Of a stretch of 64,000 bases of DNA, positions 45,601-57,937 are shown in pieces. The stretch lies in assembly GCA_014706385.1 (NCBI GenBank), contig JACGZH010000003.1:761501-825500 (forward strand), in the 5' to 3' direction. The notes beneath the pieces are model-generated. The model worked only from the letters and a program-made list of their open reading frames with translations. It did no database searches and had not been told where the DNA came from. Made by a program: the position numbers and the translations under genes. This DNA comes from Phaffia rhodozyma. Lineage: Eukaryota > Basidiomycota > Tremellomycetes > Cystofilobasidiales > Mrakiaceae. Position 1 is the stretch's first letter; every line of letters begins with the position of its first letter.

Positions 45601-48600
45601 CCAAAGCCTTAGCGGCAGTGGCTCGAGCCTCGGGAACCGGGTCAACCAAGACAATATGGACCAAGGGAAGGAAAGTAGCCACTGTATACAACATGTACAT
45701 ATCCTGTTAGTAAATTTTGTTTCGGCAAAGATTCTGAAGAAACTACGTACAGTAAGGGGTGAAATCGTTAGGATCCGTGAGAGACGATCTGCCATTCAAA
45801 TGTACAAAACATGATCAGAAGAGAGGACTCGAAACGAAGTCAGTGAGGAATCTTACAAGTTTCCAAGGATTTGTACGGCCTTTCGTTTACTTGTAGCACT
45901 TCGTTCTCGAAGTCCTCGCTCAATGATAGGAGCCACCTATTCGTGAAAGACATGGTTAGTTCGTCAGGCTTGATGTCCATGGAATTTGAAGACTTACAAG
46001 GGCCAGAGAAGGAGAATCGATGAAGTGCGCAAAGGACGTGTTGAGAAGGGAGGTAAGCGCCAAGTTGGTTTTGCTCGTAGGATCGACTAGAGCTTTGAGA
46101 AGAGTTGGGACGAGAGCCTTGATCTCGGGGTTGTGGATGACTTCACCGAACCGTTTTAGACTAGCATTAGCGGCCTGTCGAACTTGAGCGCTAGATTAAC
46201 AGAAGAATAGATAGAATAGAATATAAATCCGAAACTATTGAGTATCTGATAAGACGGTTAATGCCCAAGAGGAAAGACTTACTGAGAGTCGGTCAGAACG
46301 GCGGTCAACTCAGGAATAATGGTCGGAAGAGACAAGGCAAGCTGCCGAGGAGCACAGAAAGCCATGGATCCTAAGAGTTCAATAGATCCCTTTTTGGTTC
46401 TCCACTGCTTCTCCTCGAGACCTTCAAGAAGCGAGGGAAGGATGATGTTAACACAGTGCCCAGAGAGTCGAGACATGATGACCTTGGACGCATCCTGGGT
46501 GGCTTCTCGAACATCGGCAGAGGTATCTCCGAAGGCGTTCAAAAGGAGGGGTAGGATGTTCACGACGTAAGGCTCGAAAAGTCGTCCCAGAGTGGCCGAG
46601 AGTGTCTCGAAAGCCAACAAGGCTCCTTGTCGAACTTTAAAGTCCTCTTTATCCTTGGCAGCCTCGGTAAGCTGGTCAATAAGGCTAAACTCTTTGAGAG
46701 CGGAAAGACCACGTCCCTTGACAACACCTGCCACACCGTAGGCAGCACCACGCCTCTCTGCGTACTTCTCGCCATGAATGAGGAGATCGTAGAGTCGCGA
46801 CACTAGAGAGGGAAGCTCAGACTTCATGCGCTTGACGAGAGCAGGGATACAGTCAGACACGGCGGCCTGGACAACCTCGGAAGGCGTCTTTAGAGCTTCC
46901 ACTAGACGGTCGACAACCTTAGGGATTCGAGGATCCGTGGCATCAAGATGACTAGCGAGCCGGCCGAAAAGGATGACGACAGCCTCGGAAATGTGGTCGC
47001 CTGCCTCAGTTCCGGAAGACGGCTGGCTGAGGTAGGTCTCGAACACTTTGATGAGCTCTCCAAGAGAGACATGACCATGTGCATCAATCAAAACAATCCC
47101 AGCATCAAGGAGACCTCGTCGAACTTCGGGACTTCGGTCTCCTAAAGCTTCAGTCTGGATGAGGAACTCGAAGAGGGGTACAATCTGCTCCGGAGTGTAT
47201 AGAGGAGATAGGTGCTTGAAGGTTTCAGCGATGGCCAATCGGATGACCCAAGGATCAGCTCGGTTTAGAGATTCCTCCTTGATCATTCCAAACTCATCAA
47301 ATTCAGGAAGAAGCAACTTAGCCCGTTCAACATAAAGCTCCTCTAAAGCGACGACGACTTCACTAATGAGTCCAGGGTGCAGGGCGATAGCCTCTCCAAA
47401 TGAGATAGCGCAGCTGGTTCGAACATAGGCATTGTCATGCTCAATGAAAGGGAGTAAGGAAGGAAGGAATGTATCCGGAACGTCCAATCCGTTGTCCTCC
47501 CAAAGGTGACGAGCTAGTCGGGCGTTCTGAGCATCATCATCGTGACACGCGATCCAGAGCTCGCTAGAATAGTCCAACTCAGTGATATCCAAAGGCTGGA
47601 TAGCTTGCAGAGAAGCGTTTCGAACAGATATCTCCTGAGATAAGGTGCCCTTGATGAGAGCAGCGATTTCACCTTCAACCGCGTTGTCTTTGATGGCATC
47701 ACCAAGCTCGATGAGTGCAGAGGCAGCAGACTTTCGAAGCGCAGGTTGGCTACCAATAAGTTGAATCAAGTCGCCAATGGTCGAGAGACGAGGGAAAACA
47801 GTATCAGAGAATTCTCCGCAATGGAAATTGATGATCTCCAGAACTAAAGCAAGCTGTTCCATAGCTTCTTCCGAGTCGGATGAAGCTCCTCCCAAGCCAC
47901 CCTTGGCAATGACGGTTGTCAGCAAAGGAGTGATATACGCATACGATGTAGAGTCGAACGGAGAGTGTTCGCTGAGGGTACGGAGTCGATAAAGAACTCG
48001 GAGGACCAAACTTGGCAGAGGCTCCTGTTGCATCTCCTTGGGTACCGCGCCTACACCATAGTTCCGAAGGATAGCCACTCCGATGAAAGAGCGAAGCAAA
48101 CCAAGTCGAGAAGAACAGCAGTCTCCGAGACGCAGGAAGGTTTGGAAAGCATCGTCTCCGACCAAGAAGGAACCCTTGTCCAAAGGTCCATCTAAAAGAA
48201 TCTGAAGGGTCTCCGTAAGAAGGGCCTTGAACTCAAGGACATCGGCCTCGATCAAGCTTCGAATTAGAGCAAGTCCGCGTTCCATTCGCTGTTGAGACTT
48301 TGAAATCTTCGCTCGGACGTCGTCCTCGACTGCCGTCTGCTTCTTGATGAGCTCTTGATCTTGTTTAGAAAGAACACCGTTTCCAGCAGCAGCCTTCTTC
48401 TTAGCAGCAGACTCTCGAACCTCCTGCTCCCACTTGTCCATAGCAGCGGTAGCCCGGGATCCGGCAGCGGGAGCGACCTTCTTGTTGGCAAGAACGTCCA
48501 CGAAGAGAGAGCCGGGTGGGGTAGCCCAAATACCTTGCTCCACGGTACCGATAAAGTCAAGATGCTGAGGATCTAGATCGGATCGGACCTTAGCCATGAG

Positions 48601-51479
48601 CTCAGGTACAAAGATTTCCGGAGATATGAATGCCAGAGACTTAGCGGCCCGGTATGAGGCAGTGGCAAATGAAATGCTTTTCTTCGGGACGGATGCATTG
48701 TCAGAAAGCAGCTTGAGAAGCCGGGTCTGAGTTCGGTCAACAAGCCTCGCAAGACTGATGGAATGGGAGACGGCCAAATCCACGAAAGCATGATCGGCGA
48801 TGGACCCAAGCTCGGGATGGTGAGCCAAAATGACCAATTCGACCAAAGCATCCTCCTTGACTTCCTCAAAAGTCTCCTCAGGGAATGACACAGCGGTGTG
48901 CAGGATTTGCAAAAGCTGCTTAGCCCTCGTCTCCGAGTTCACCTCCGTCTCTTCAGCGACCACTTTCGAAGGAGTAGATTCCTTGCTCAAGAAGTATGCT
49001 TTAAGAGAGTCACGGACGATTCGATTGTAGATCTTGAATCGCCTGTTGGCACCGGATCTGAGAGCAACGATAGCGTCTTGTCGGATTTGGTGGTTAGAAC
49101 TAGCAAGGATCAAGTGAATGAAGGCAAGTCCGACTTGGATTCTCATAGCCTCATCCTTAGCTAATTTTTCCTCGAATTTCGCTATGAAAGCTTCCAAAGC
49201 TCTAAGTAGCCAAATCTCATCTTCTTTGGAAGAAACCTTTCTCTGTGCTTTGTCCCAGAGAACGAAAGAGGGTTTAGGAGAAACATCGGTGATCTTTTGC
49301 AAGATAGGGTTGGTACTGAGTAAAGTTGCTGTAGAATTTAGTTCCAGACATGCAAAGGTTAGTGAACTTGAATTTTGCACAGAGAGGATACGAAGAAAGA
49401 TGGGTACGTACCAACGGCTTTGCTCTTCGACTTCGTTAAAGGACCAAGCATCACAGCAGCGGCCATAAATCCTTCGCCTACTCCGCCTACAGCCGTCAGA
49501 GCGGCTGTTGCGACGTTCTTTAAGCTGACGTCCGCCAAGACTTTACTTGTACCTTCCGCGAACTTGTCCGCCTCGGCCGTCCATCCTTGGCCATCTCCAA
49601 CTTGCCCGATCCTCCATAGCACGTCACCTACACAGGCGACCACCGCCTTCCTAGTGATAGCTTTAGGAGAGGCCAACTCTTTCAGGATGACCGTTGCAGA
49701 TGGAGCCGGAACAGGGATGTTTGAGATGAGCGTAGCAGCCAGGTGGGGAGACAGAGTTTGGAGTAGTGAATTGAGTGCCGGTTCGGAAGTCGTCTCCTTT
49801 GCGATGAGAGGCGGTAGAACGGCTGAGACCTTCGGAGAGATTGTTGAATCCGCAGGGAGCGTGCTGACAAGAGAGTACAATGCCAGTCGATGTTCAGGAG
49901 AAACGGTCTTGCCAGACTTGAGGACAGCTAGGATTTCATCTGCTACACCCGATCGAGCCTCCTGGTCCTCTTTGCTCTCGCCATTGATCTTCTGAGAGAG
50001 CACATAGAAGAACTCGACCGAAGCCAATCGAACTTCCGGCTTTGCCGATTTGGCGTTGACCAGCACGAGAGGAAGGAGCTTTGATTGAGCGTAAGGAGCT
50101 AACGAGAACTGATTGATGGAAGAAACAAATGCGCCAAGCGCTTCAAACGTTGTGTTTGGGTTTCGAACGAAACCCTTCTCTACTTGGGGAATAAGAGTCC
50201 CAAATTCGGATTCAGTGACGAAACGTGAGAAGAACGAATTCAAAGCAGTTTGTCCACTTCGACCCTGACCTCCAGCGAGGACGGCGGCCTTCCACAGCTC
50301 GATGATGTCTTCTTTGGCCTGCTCAACATAAGTATGACCAGTCCCTCCAATAGCTCCCTTCTCCGTCTCAGATTTGGCTCGAAGATGAAGACACACATCG
50401 ACAATAAGGCCAACAAGGGGGAGTCTGACGGCAGCGAAGGCTGTCGGCACAGTATTATCGGCAGGCTTGTTAACAAGGCTCGATAATAAAGACGGAATGA
50501 CCGTAGGGTTCTGACGAAGACGAAAACAGCCAGTCTCACGTCAGCACTGTTATTGTTCGACAGCTGGACAAAAACGAAGTAAAATAATCGTACGTTTCGA
50601 AGAACTCGTCTCGTTCGCGTGATAGCCGCTTTTTGGATGGAAGCCTTCAGTGGGCTGGCATCGGAGACAAGCACGTCCAATGTCTGGGCCATCGCGAGCG
50701 TCAGAGACGATAAGCTGGAAGACTTAGTCGGTTGGGAAGCAAGCCTATCTAAGAGAGCGAGCAGATGAAGATGGACCAAGTAAACAGAGATAGGAGTAGT
50801 GGATGGGCTGAATTTAGGGTTGAGAAGGGTATCCGAAAGTAAGTAAGTTGAGACGTCAAGCGAAGCAAACCAGCAGATGCTAGAAGATGATGGCCGAAGG
50901 AAGAGCGAGGATATGAAAGAGAAAGACACGTACGTTCCAGCCGATGGTAACACTCTTTGGAGCTCCTGTTTTGCCCAACTCTCCCAAGTTTGGACAATCT
51001 GGCCTTCTGGATCAGACATAGTGAGAGCAGTAACGAGAGAGACTATAGCTTCATTGGACGTGAAGTCTGGGATTCGGAAGACGAAAGAAAGCACGAGCTC
51101 GACAAGGGAAACTTTCCCATCGATCGGGATAGCTGTTGGTAGAGAAGAACGAGTTAGCCATAAGTAGGTTAAACAAAAAGCCAGACATTCAGGCCGTATG
51201 TTGATGACTTGATCATATAGAGAAAGGAATGAAAAGAAAGAAGGATGTACCATCTTTCTTGGCCAGAGATTCCAGCCGGGCTAGCTCGTCTCGTCGGTCC
51301 TTGTGTTTCCCTCCAATCAGTCTCCTTCCTATCACATCCAGATTGATATCCTCTCCTGCATCATCTGCTGCAGCCTGTGATGATCCGTTCAAAGGTTCTC
51401 CCTCGTCGTTAAACTCGGTCGAAGTCGAGGCTGCCCAACCGGAGACGATGTCTTTCTTGTTGGTCGTGCTCCCGGACAT
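42669..51479 (-). CDS. GCN1: GCN1, ribosome-associated activator of the Gcn2 kinase
   Basis: Gcn1 binds collided or starved ribosomes with Gcn20 and activates the eIF2-alpha kinase Gcn2 (general amino-acid control). The product, roughly 2,600 residues, is almost entirely HEAT repeats. The first ATG is 51477-51479 ([15 protein letters not shown]); an upstream in-frame extension has no ATG. The eEF3-like core is clear: [42 protein letters not shown], and farther on [25 protein letters not shown] and [20 protein letters not shown]. The Gcn2-binding part follows ([36 protein letters not shown]). It ends NSALAV with TAG 42669-42671. One exon (46279-49380) is over 3 kb, unusual in this intron-rich genome; about a dozen introns cluster at both ends. 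It is the largest gene in the window. Confidence 0.96.
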
Positions 51480-52239
51480 CGTTTGTTTTCGCTCGGAGGC
51501 GAGAAGCTTAGAAAAGGTGTTTTTGCGAATGGTTGGCAAGAACCTTCTGAAGATTATCTATATGATAAGAAGAAAGCGAAAAGGCAGAAAGAGAAACAAG
51601 AAAATCGGGTGGTGGCAGAAGGTGATGTATGAAGAAATCCAAGTACAAATCCTTGATTCTTGATCGTGAAGTGTGTGAATGTGTTACGATGGCTGTAACC
51701 ACTACATTCAGCCAAAGTCCTCTTTGACTTCTCAGCTAGACACAGAATGATAGAGAATCTTGATATAGCGAGACTTGTAGCTAGACATCAATAAAAGAAG
51801 CATCGTCTGAGACCTCTCTTGACTATGAAAGAGAAACTATAAACCGAGTGGAATATGGTATCCATAGGTTGAGCGCGCATCATGTGCAGAAACTCCAGAA
51901 CCATATATTTGTGGGTCACCCTGATGACAGCCTTGTTCAGTGAAACGTAAGGATCGCATCTTGAAAAGAGTGGCCAAGGAGTCGCGCCGAGCTACCATAC
52001 AATGCTTAGTCGAGGGGAGATGAAAAGAATTCGATTTCATATTTTCTTTCTTTCGAGCATGCTAAACATTATTTTATCAGTGTGTGTTCCACATCTGATA
52101 TGACCCGTATAGCAGTGTATACTACACTTGAGCAGGAACAGGTTTCACAAGGGATGGAAGAGGATGAACATTGGACGCACATTCTAAGAGAACAGAAGAG
52201 GACTCCTTCTGGGGAGCGATGAATATGGGAACGCCGGCA
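51480..52239. other. GCN1 upstream region and spacer
   Basis: About 760 bases between the GCN1 start and the SDR relics. An open minus-strand frame at 51837-52040 has no recognisable domain. No promoter motif beyond A/T-rich stretches is evident, and no RNA gene. Confidence 0.5.
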
Positions 52240-52557
52240 TTATGATAAAGGATTCATTGCGCAGAGTCTGTCTCGTTGGCTTGCATTCGCATTCTCAATA
52301 TCAACCTTGCCGGCAGTTCTCTTCAATTTCTCGGCGGACTTCTTGTTGCCTTTAAGGTCGGCAGAAATGATCTTGACGATACGAATATTTGTCTGGCTCG
52401 TCTTGGCCAGGTCATAGAGATTGGTCGCGTTCGCCGGAGATCGGGCACTGGCAAAAATGACATTGGCAGGATCACTGGAAAGTGTTTTGATGACACCGAA
52501 GCCGACTTCTTGAATAGCTTCAACAAAAAAACAGAAAGAAGGTGCATCAAAGATCAA
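52240..52557 (-). pseudogene. Decayed short-chain dehydrogenase, N-terminal fragment
   Basis: The frame reads EVGFGVIKTLSSDPANVIFASARSP, then ATNLYDLAKTSQTNIRIVKIISAD and AEKLKRTAGKVDI. This matches the cofactor-binding half of fungal SDR proteins of the form GIGFGLVKxLxxxPxNxVxAxxRxP...IDVLxANA. The Gly-rich TGxxxGIG turn is broken (EAIQEVG), and similarity ends after KVDI, followed by a stop about 15 residues on. No start with an intact nucleotide-binding motif is seen upstream, and no catalytic half lies downstream. I read it as a dead fragment. The family resemblance is from memory of consensus patterns. Confidence 0.5.
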
Positions 52558-52653
52558 ATTGGGGTATCAAAGTCTAAATTGATTGATCTGACACAAACTG
52601 AGCTACACTAGTTATCAGACGTCGTTTAGGTTTTCTACATGCGGAGAGCGATA

Positions 52654-52935
52654 TCAGTTTGAGTTTTTGTTGAATTCACAGATGATGTATAGCAAGCCAT
52701 GATCAATGACAATGAAAAGATGTCTCTTAAGAGCATCTTGTATTTCCTCTTCTGATATATAAACGACATTGGTCGGGGTCTGTCTAGTTCTGATCGTGAG
52801 AAGCAGCCCTTCGGGCTGATTAAGTCCGAACAGACTAAACATAGTAAGCTGGATCTGATCCGTCAAGGCAACATTGAGAGACCCATACGAGGTGGCCGGA
52901 AGCGTCTTTTGTACGATTCCAGCGTCAGTAGACAT
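52654..52935 (-). pseudogene. Possible SDR catalytic-region fragment or orphan ORF
   Basis: This is a 93-residue frame from ATG 52935. Its start (STDAGIVQKTLPATSYGSLNVAL) resembles the SDR segment SSxxGSI...YGASKAAL, with the catalytic Tyr kept but the Lys replaced by Asn. The remainder (EGLLLTIRTRQTPTNVVYISEEEIQDALKRHLF) does not fit an SDR. On the minus strand it lies upstream of the N-terminal SDR fragment, the reverse of the normal order. It may be a piece of a rearranged relic or an unrelated small gene; I am unsure. Confidence 0.3.
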
Positions 52936-53092
52936 CCTCAATGAACATTGTCGTCATCATATGTCGGAGTACGTCCCCTTTTGGGTGATTGTTCACACTT
53001 TAGTAGGAGAATGATTAGCGAGAAAGGGTGATCAAATGGCGTGGTTACGAGTGATGATGTAGTGGGTGTTGATTACGTCGTTGTAACCTCAG

Positions 53093-53102
53093 TAACCCTA
53101 AC
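53093..53102 (+). promoter_or_regulatory. Telobox-like TAACCCTAAC upstream of elongin-A-like gene
   Basis: This is the same 10-mer as at 4685, about 105 bases before the start of the elongin-A-like gene. Functional relevance is inferred from recurrence. Confidence 0.4.
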
Positions 53103-53206
53103 ACATCAATCTGGCTCACTTCTTCGTCCTAGCTCGCCTAGAGTCTTCTTTCCGATAAATATCAACATACGTCCTAACAAGTGAACGACACGCCTGACTT
53201 CTCCCG

Positions 53207-55002
53207 ATGCCGTTCGGACACTCCACAAGAAAAATGGTGCCAGGTCCGGTGCTCTCGCTCAGACAGATGGCTTCTCAAGGTTTGTCTACATGATTATAGT
53301 TCTCGTCGAATTTCGTTGTAGGTCACTCTGACGAAATTTCATGCTTTCCTTGGTCAGTCGTCATGGCCCACCTCGCGCGTCAGTATCTACTTTGTCCTAT
53401 CAGTCTCACTCTTAGTCTGAACAGAAGACTTCTTAGTGGACTATTCTCACGGAAAATACTTAAGCTGATGCTAGGCTTTGTTTGCTGGGTTGGATCTTCT
53501 TTGAACGGAATGAAACAAATCGAATCGAATAGTCTTGACGGATATCGGAGATATGCCTTACAGCCTGGCAGAGCCATTTCTATCACAGTGCAAGGCCGAA
53601 CAGCTGGCAGAGATTGAGCTAGCTAGCCCGGTATGTTCCTCAGCTTTTGACCTCTCACTTTGGTATACTATCGCTTACAGGGTCCACCGCACATTAATCT
53701 TTCTCAAGCACATCAAAAAAGACTCCAGAAGTACGTGACGTCTCTATCCGTCTTTTCATTTCATACCAGTATACCTGACATACATGTCGATCGGATTATG
53801 ATCACATCCAACACACCTCTATTGAACATAAAACAGTCCTATGGAAACGTCTCACTCTTCAAGATTTCTTCGAGTTTCGTATCGCGTATGAGAAGGGCGA
53901 GATAAAAGAGCCCAGTAATTGGCGAAGATCTTATATTGTATGTCATACGCCTACAACGGCTGAATGCGTCCTTTCTTTTCAGTTCTGTCAACTTTAATTT
54001 TAAATGGTCTCTTACGTTCGGTATTCTTCAACAGGCCGCGCACGAGAATCGTCAGATCAAAGAGCAGGAGAGACGACAATGTCTCAAAGATAGCTATGCT
54101 GCTCTAGAGAGTCAACGACAAGAAAGAAAGCTTGTGTTTAGTAACAAACTCTCGGGCGATAAGATTAAAAAGTCCAGATTTTCCACAGCCACAGGTATGT
54201 TTTATCGTCTCCTTTTGATTTTGCCTTCTGAAGTAAATCAACTTATCTCAAGTTGACATTCGCTGTATTGACCATCTCCGATCACTTCTCCTCAGACACG
54301 CGATCGACATCGACATCATCCATTTTGTCCAAAGCGCGCTCACATACAAAGTCTTACGCCCAAAACTTTCGATTACCTCGATCTCAAACCCGGCCCAATT
54401 CGTCCGGATCGACAGTCGAATCGTCCCGACGAACGTTTCCCGTTCCGGCCTCTTCTGTAATCCGCGAGCCTGGCCGAATGCTCATGTCAACCAGACCTAT
54501 CAATCCGGCCCAGCGGTTCGTCATCGACTCGACGAAACCAAAGGTTATTGATAGAAGACCGGTATATGTCCCTCCGGAGCCAGAACCGAAGCTACCAAGC
54601 GAAAAAGTAGTGGTCAATTTCTTCAAAAAGGATTCGTCAGGAGAGATCAAAAAAGGAGGTACTGGTTCGGTCGTCAAGAACATCATCAGACAAAAAGTGA
54701 CTGTCAGCTCACCAGCTAGCTCTAGGACATCTGGCTCTCCTTCCGCTCAGTCACCTCCTGCGATCGCCTCTTCATCCCCCTCGTTCGCTCGAGCTCGATA
54801 TTCACCCGTCGCTCCTGTCTATTCTCCTCCCGCCAAAGCAAATATTCTTCCTATATCTCCTCCATCTAACCCAGCGCCCGTCATTCATCCTGTGTCTACC
54901 ACTAGCGCCACTGTGATACCTGCAGGTCAACCGAGTAGGCCGCCGAAACGAAAAGAAGTCAATCTTTTCATACCCACTAAGAGAAAGAAGATGACCGCTT
55001 GA
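53207..55002 (+). CDS. Elongin-A-like protein (RNA polymerase II elongation factor SIII)
   Basis: Elongin A stimulates Pol II elongation and, with elongin B/C and a cullin, forms an E3 ligase that removes stalled Pol II. The first exon (ATG 53207) gives VPGPVLSLRQMASQ. The next two exons join as VVMAHLALLTDIGDMPYSLAEPFL, then CKAEQLAEIELASPHINLSQ. TVLWKRLTLQDFFEFRIAYEKGEI and PSNWRRSYIAAHENRQIKEQERRQ follow. This is the elongin-A order: SLxxxCxxVxxxHxxxIxDIGDxPYxLxxPxL, EQLxxIExxNPxL, then LWxxxxxxDF and SWRxxYxxxxxxR. The C-terminal third is disordered and basic (RSQTRPNSSGS, PVYVPPEPEP) with a nuclear-localisation-like KRKEVNLFIPTKRKKM end. The stop is TGA at 55000-55002. Few introns interrupt the last part. 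Confidence 0.8.
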
Positions 55003-55505
55003 GAGGTCCCTCCATAATAATCATATTGCCTCGAGGGGGAAGGAAAGACTGTAGAATAGGAGAACGATGACGAAGAAGATATTCTCGCCAAATTTCTACA
55101 AATGGGCTCCGGACAGACAGACAGACAGACATTTCGTCGTTCTTCTTGATTTGGGTCATACCTCTCATTCGACCTGTCTGACGTCCTGCTCTATCTCTCC
55201 GGTGTAGGTCGCTTGTTCAGCCCTGTCATCTTCAACAGCGGCCTGTTATCTCTCTGGATAACCGTTGTTGGAGTCCAAATTGGACGTCATTCTATCCTTC
55301 GTCGTCCGACATGACACGTCGAGGATCAGTATCTAAGGCCCCGATCGCTTTTCTGTCTGTTGCCTGTGACGAAGCATCAAGACTCTCGAACTTTCACTTC
55401 AACTGTTTGTCTATCCTCAGGCAGCCGTCATTCGTATCGAATGCAGGTTATACTTGTACGTTATACAAAACGACGATATGCATTTACATCTTAGTACAGA
55501 CATTC
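55003..55505. other. Intergenic, convergent 3' ends elongin-A-like / ARP9
   Basis: About 500 bases. It has a short (ACAG) tandem repeat at 55113-55130 and otherwise mixed sequence. No supported gene. Confidence 0.55.
55113..55130 (+). repeat. Short ACAG/GACA tandem repeat
   Basis: About four and a half copies of a 4-base GACA unit in the 3' intergenic region between the elongin-A-like and ARP9 genes. Confidence 0.85.
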
Positions 55506-57728
55506 TCAAAGATCAGGAGCGCTCGTCATCCGTGCGGGACCCTAGTTTGTGAAACATCACACCATCAGTAACAAAGAAAGAAAGTAAACGGTTGTAGAGG
55601 AAAACACGTGGTTAGTCTTGTGCGCATCCACTAAAGAGGGAATCAACACAGAAGGAATACGAGAGAGACGTACGTGTCTATTATAATCGACTTTGGTCGT
55701 AAAGTACTTTCCAGTCAAGTCTGCGTACACCAGCTGAATACCACGACGATAATTAATGGAGAAGCAAAAGGAAGTTTGAGATATGAGCCCATGGAAGTTG
55801 GAGAGAGAGGATGCACTGTTTGCGAGGCTTCAGACGTACCTTGCCCACTATGCTTGCTCCCAGGAATGGGGCGGACCAACCACCTTCCTCGACATATTCA
55901 GGGAAGTACTTTGGTATACGCAAGAACCTAGTATTCTTCGGTTGAACCTCAGAAATTGATTCAGGATCGGTCAAGATGTACTGCATGAGATGTGAGAGAA
56001 GCGTGACAGGGAAAGCTATCAATCCGAGAAAGAAAAGACGGAAGAACATTCAGTTTCGAAAAGGCTCACAAGACACAGTTCTGGAAGAAAAGAGAAACCA
56101 ACAGATGCAGACACTTACTCTTAACTCTAGCCATCTCACCAACAACAGAGACACCTTCCCAACACAACACCTTCTCAGGCCCGTTGACGCATGCGATTCC
56201 CATCTGAACTAACTCCTGTACGCCTACCAACTCATCCGGCCTTCCTCCATTCAATCCTTCTAACCCTTTGATACCCTGCAAAAGACTGGGCTCAAACAGT
56301 GGCTCGCAAAACCTTTGTCGAACATGACCGATCCAGAGCTCTCTTCCTTCAAATTCGACCATTGTGACGTCTGCATCCCTCTGATCACCTGTAGCTTGAG
56401 CAGCGGCGGCTGCCTGAGCCGCTCGCTTTTTGGCTTCCTCTTCCTTTTTAGCTGCAGACTTGTGAGATTTCGCAGCTCGGGCTTCGATCAATGCTTTTTC
56501 TCGACCAGCGACTAAGGCAGCAGCAATATCCGTCACACCTTCCTCCTCTTGTTCTGCCGAGTAGGGTTCTCCACCAGCCAGAACAGGTCGAATCAGGTTG
56601 TTCTTCCACATATGTTCGGATAGCCGGATGAGAGTATCATGTAGATCTTCATCTGATACTGGAGGAAGAGGAGGAGTTGGAGGAGTCGTCGGAGCAGCGT
56701 TTATTTCTTTCGATGCTTCAGACTCGCCTGGTGCGGTTGTTGAAGGTGCAGTGGTATCTGACGGGGAGGCAGGTTGCTCTTTGGGGGATGATTCTGGTTC
56801 TTCGAGAGAACTAGGCGATGGGCTCTGGAGTGTCTTGATAAGCTGCTCTTCTTTCGTCAACAGAGATGCCATCCAAAGCTCGCAGTGTCTGACACCTAAA
56901 GAAGTTTCTAAGCATCCGTTTGGACATACTGTCGAGTCCACCACAGGAGTAATGCTAGTTTCTTCGAGCCCAATATCAACGACGACACCCGTGGTCGCAT
57001 TTCCAGCGAAGAGCGCACCGACCGGTCGAGGCAAGAGCGAGATGGCAGGAACATTAAGACGCTCGAATAAAACTTGAGTGAGGAGATGGATTTGATTGTT
57101 TGAGAACAAGGATGGATGGGTGACTATTATTGGGGATTCATTCGTTCTTCGGTGATACGGCCCAGATTGATAGAGGGCGTATTTCCTAAGTCAAGAAAGA
57201 GGAAGAACATGAACGTAGAGGCGGAAGGCAAAGCCAATCAGGTTGTGATCATGTGCTACCAAAAGAGATGTCCACTTACCAAAGAGCCTCAATAGATTTC
57301 CAATCCGTCCAGCCGTCTCTGAAAGGCCAAATGATTTCGAGTTCTTCCCCAGCCGCCTCAGCCTTTTCTAAATCCGAGCCTATGAGGTAGACGACTGCCG
57401 GCGGTTTCGATCCGGGTGCCGGTGTTGTCGATGTCGATGCTTGGTCGTATTCGTCTTGACTAGTAGCTGGGTCGGGTTGTAACCGTTTGCCTACACGAGC
57501 AAGAACCTCCTGTTGATTGATGCGTAGATGTAGATGAAAGAAGAACGAAGATAGCTTTCTGGATCAGTTTCTGGGCAGAAACACGAAAGAACGCGTTCCG
57601 AAAGACAAGGAAGAAAGAGAGAGACTGACCGACGACGGAGGTTTCAAAAGCTCATCCAACCCATAAATGACTCTGACAAAATCGGACGAAGAATCCAGAA
57701 CGATCACCTTTGAATTTCGAAAGTCCAT
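55506..57728 (-). CDS. ARP9: Actin-related protein, probably Arp9 of SWI/SNF and RSC
   Basis: Arp9 pairs with Arp7 on the remodeller ATPase of SWI/SNF and RSC. The start ATG is 57726-57728 (MDFRNSKVIVLDSSSDFVRVIYG), with LDELLKPPSSEVLARVGKR close behind, as in fungal Arp9. Actin-fold pieces are recognisable: IIVTHPSLFSNNQIHLLTQVLFE, GALFAGNATTGVVVDIGLEET, CVNGPEKVLCWEGVSVVGEMARV, SFPVTLLSHLMQYILTD, RFLRIPKYFPEYVEEGGW and APFLGASIVGKLVYAD. The middle contains a Ser/Pro/Glu-rich disordered insertion and a Lys/Glu/Ala-rich coiled coil (AAKKEEEAKKRAAQAAAAAQ). The phosphate-binding loops deviate from actin, as expected for a non-ATPase Arp. The last exon gives GPARMTSAPDL and TGA 55506-55508. It is divergent from the methyltransferase gene by 209 bases. 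Confidence 0.72.
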
Positions 57729-57937
57729 GCTTGTCAACTAGATGTAGATTATCGCTTGCGATGGAAGTATATCCCGATGAAGGTTGATGGACAAGGGAGA
57801 AGAGCAGAGGACGCGACGAGGAGGAAACAAAAAAAAGAGACTACAAAAAATTACAGTCAGTTGTCTGTGTTTTTCTAGTCCATCAAAGAACCGCACACAC
57901 CCATCCAGAATCGGAACCAACAGAATACAACCCAGCA

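Noticed and set aside
49375..49995. 206-codon plus-strand frame antisense to GCN1
   Set aside because: It is opposite a strongly conserved HEAT-repeat exon; its Ser/Ala/Thr-rich translation is what reverse-frame reading of such codons gives.
51480..51539. N-terminal extension of GCN1 from a TTG codon
   Set aside because: There is no ATG before 51479, and nuclear fungal genes rarely start at TTG.
54384..54686. Minus-strand frame opposite the elongin-A-like C-terminus
   Set aside because: It is the reverse-frame shadow of a Ser/Arg/Pro-rich exon with no supporting signals.
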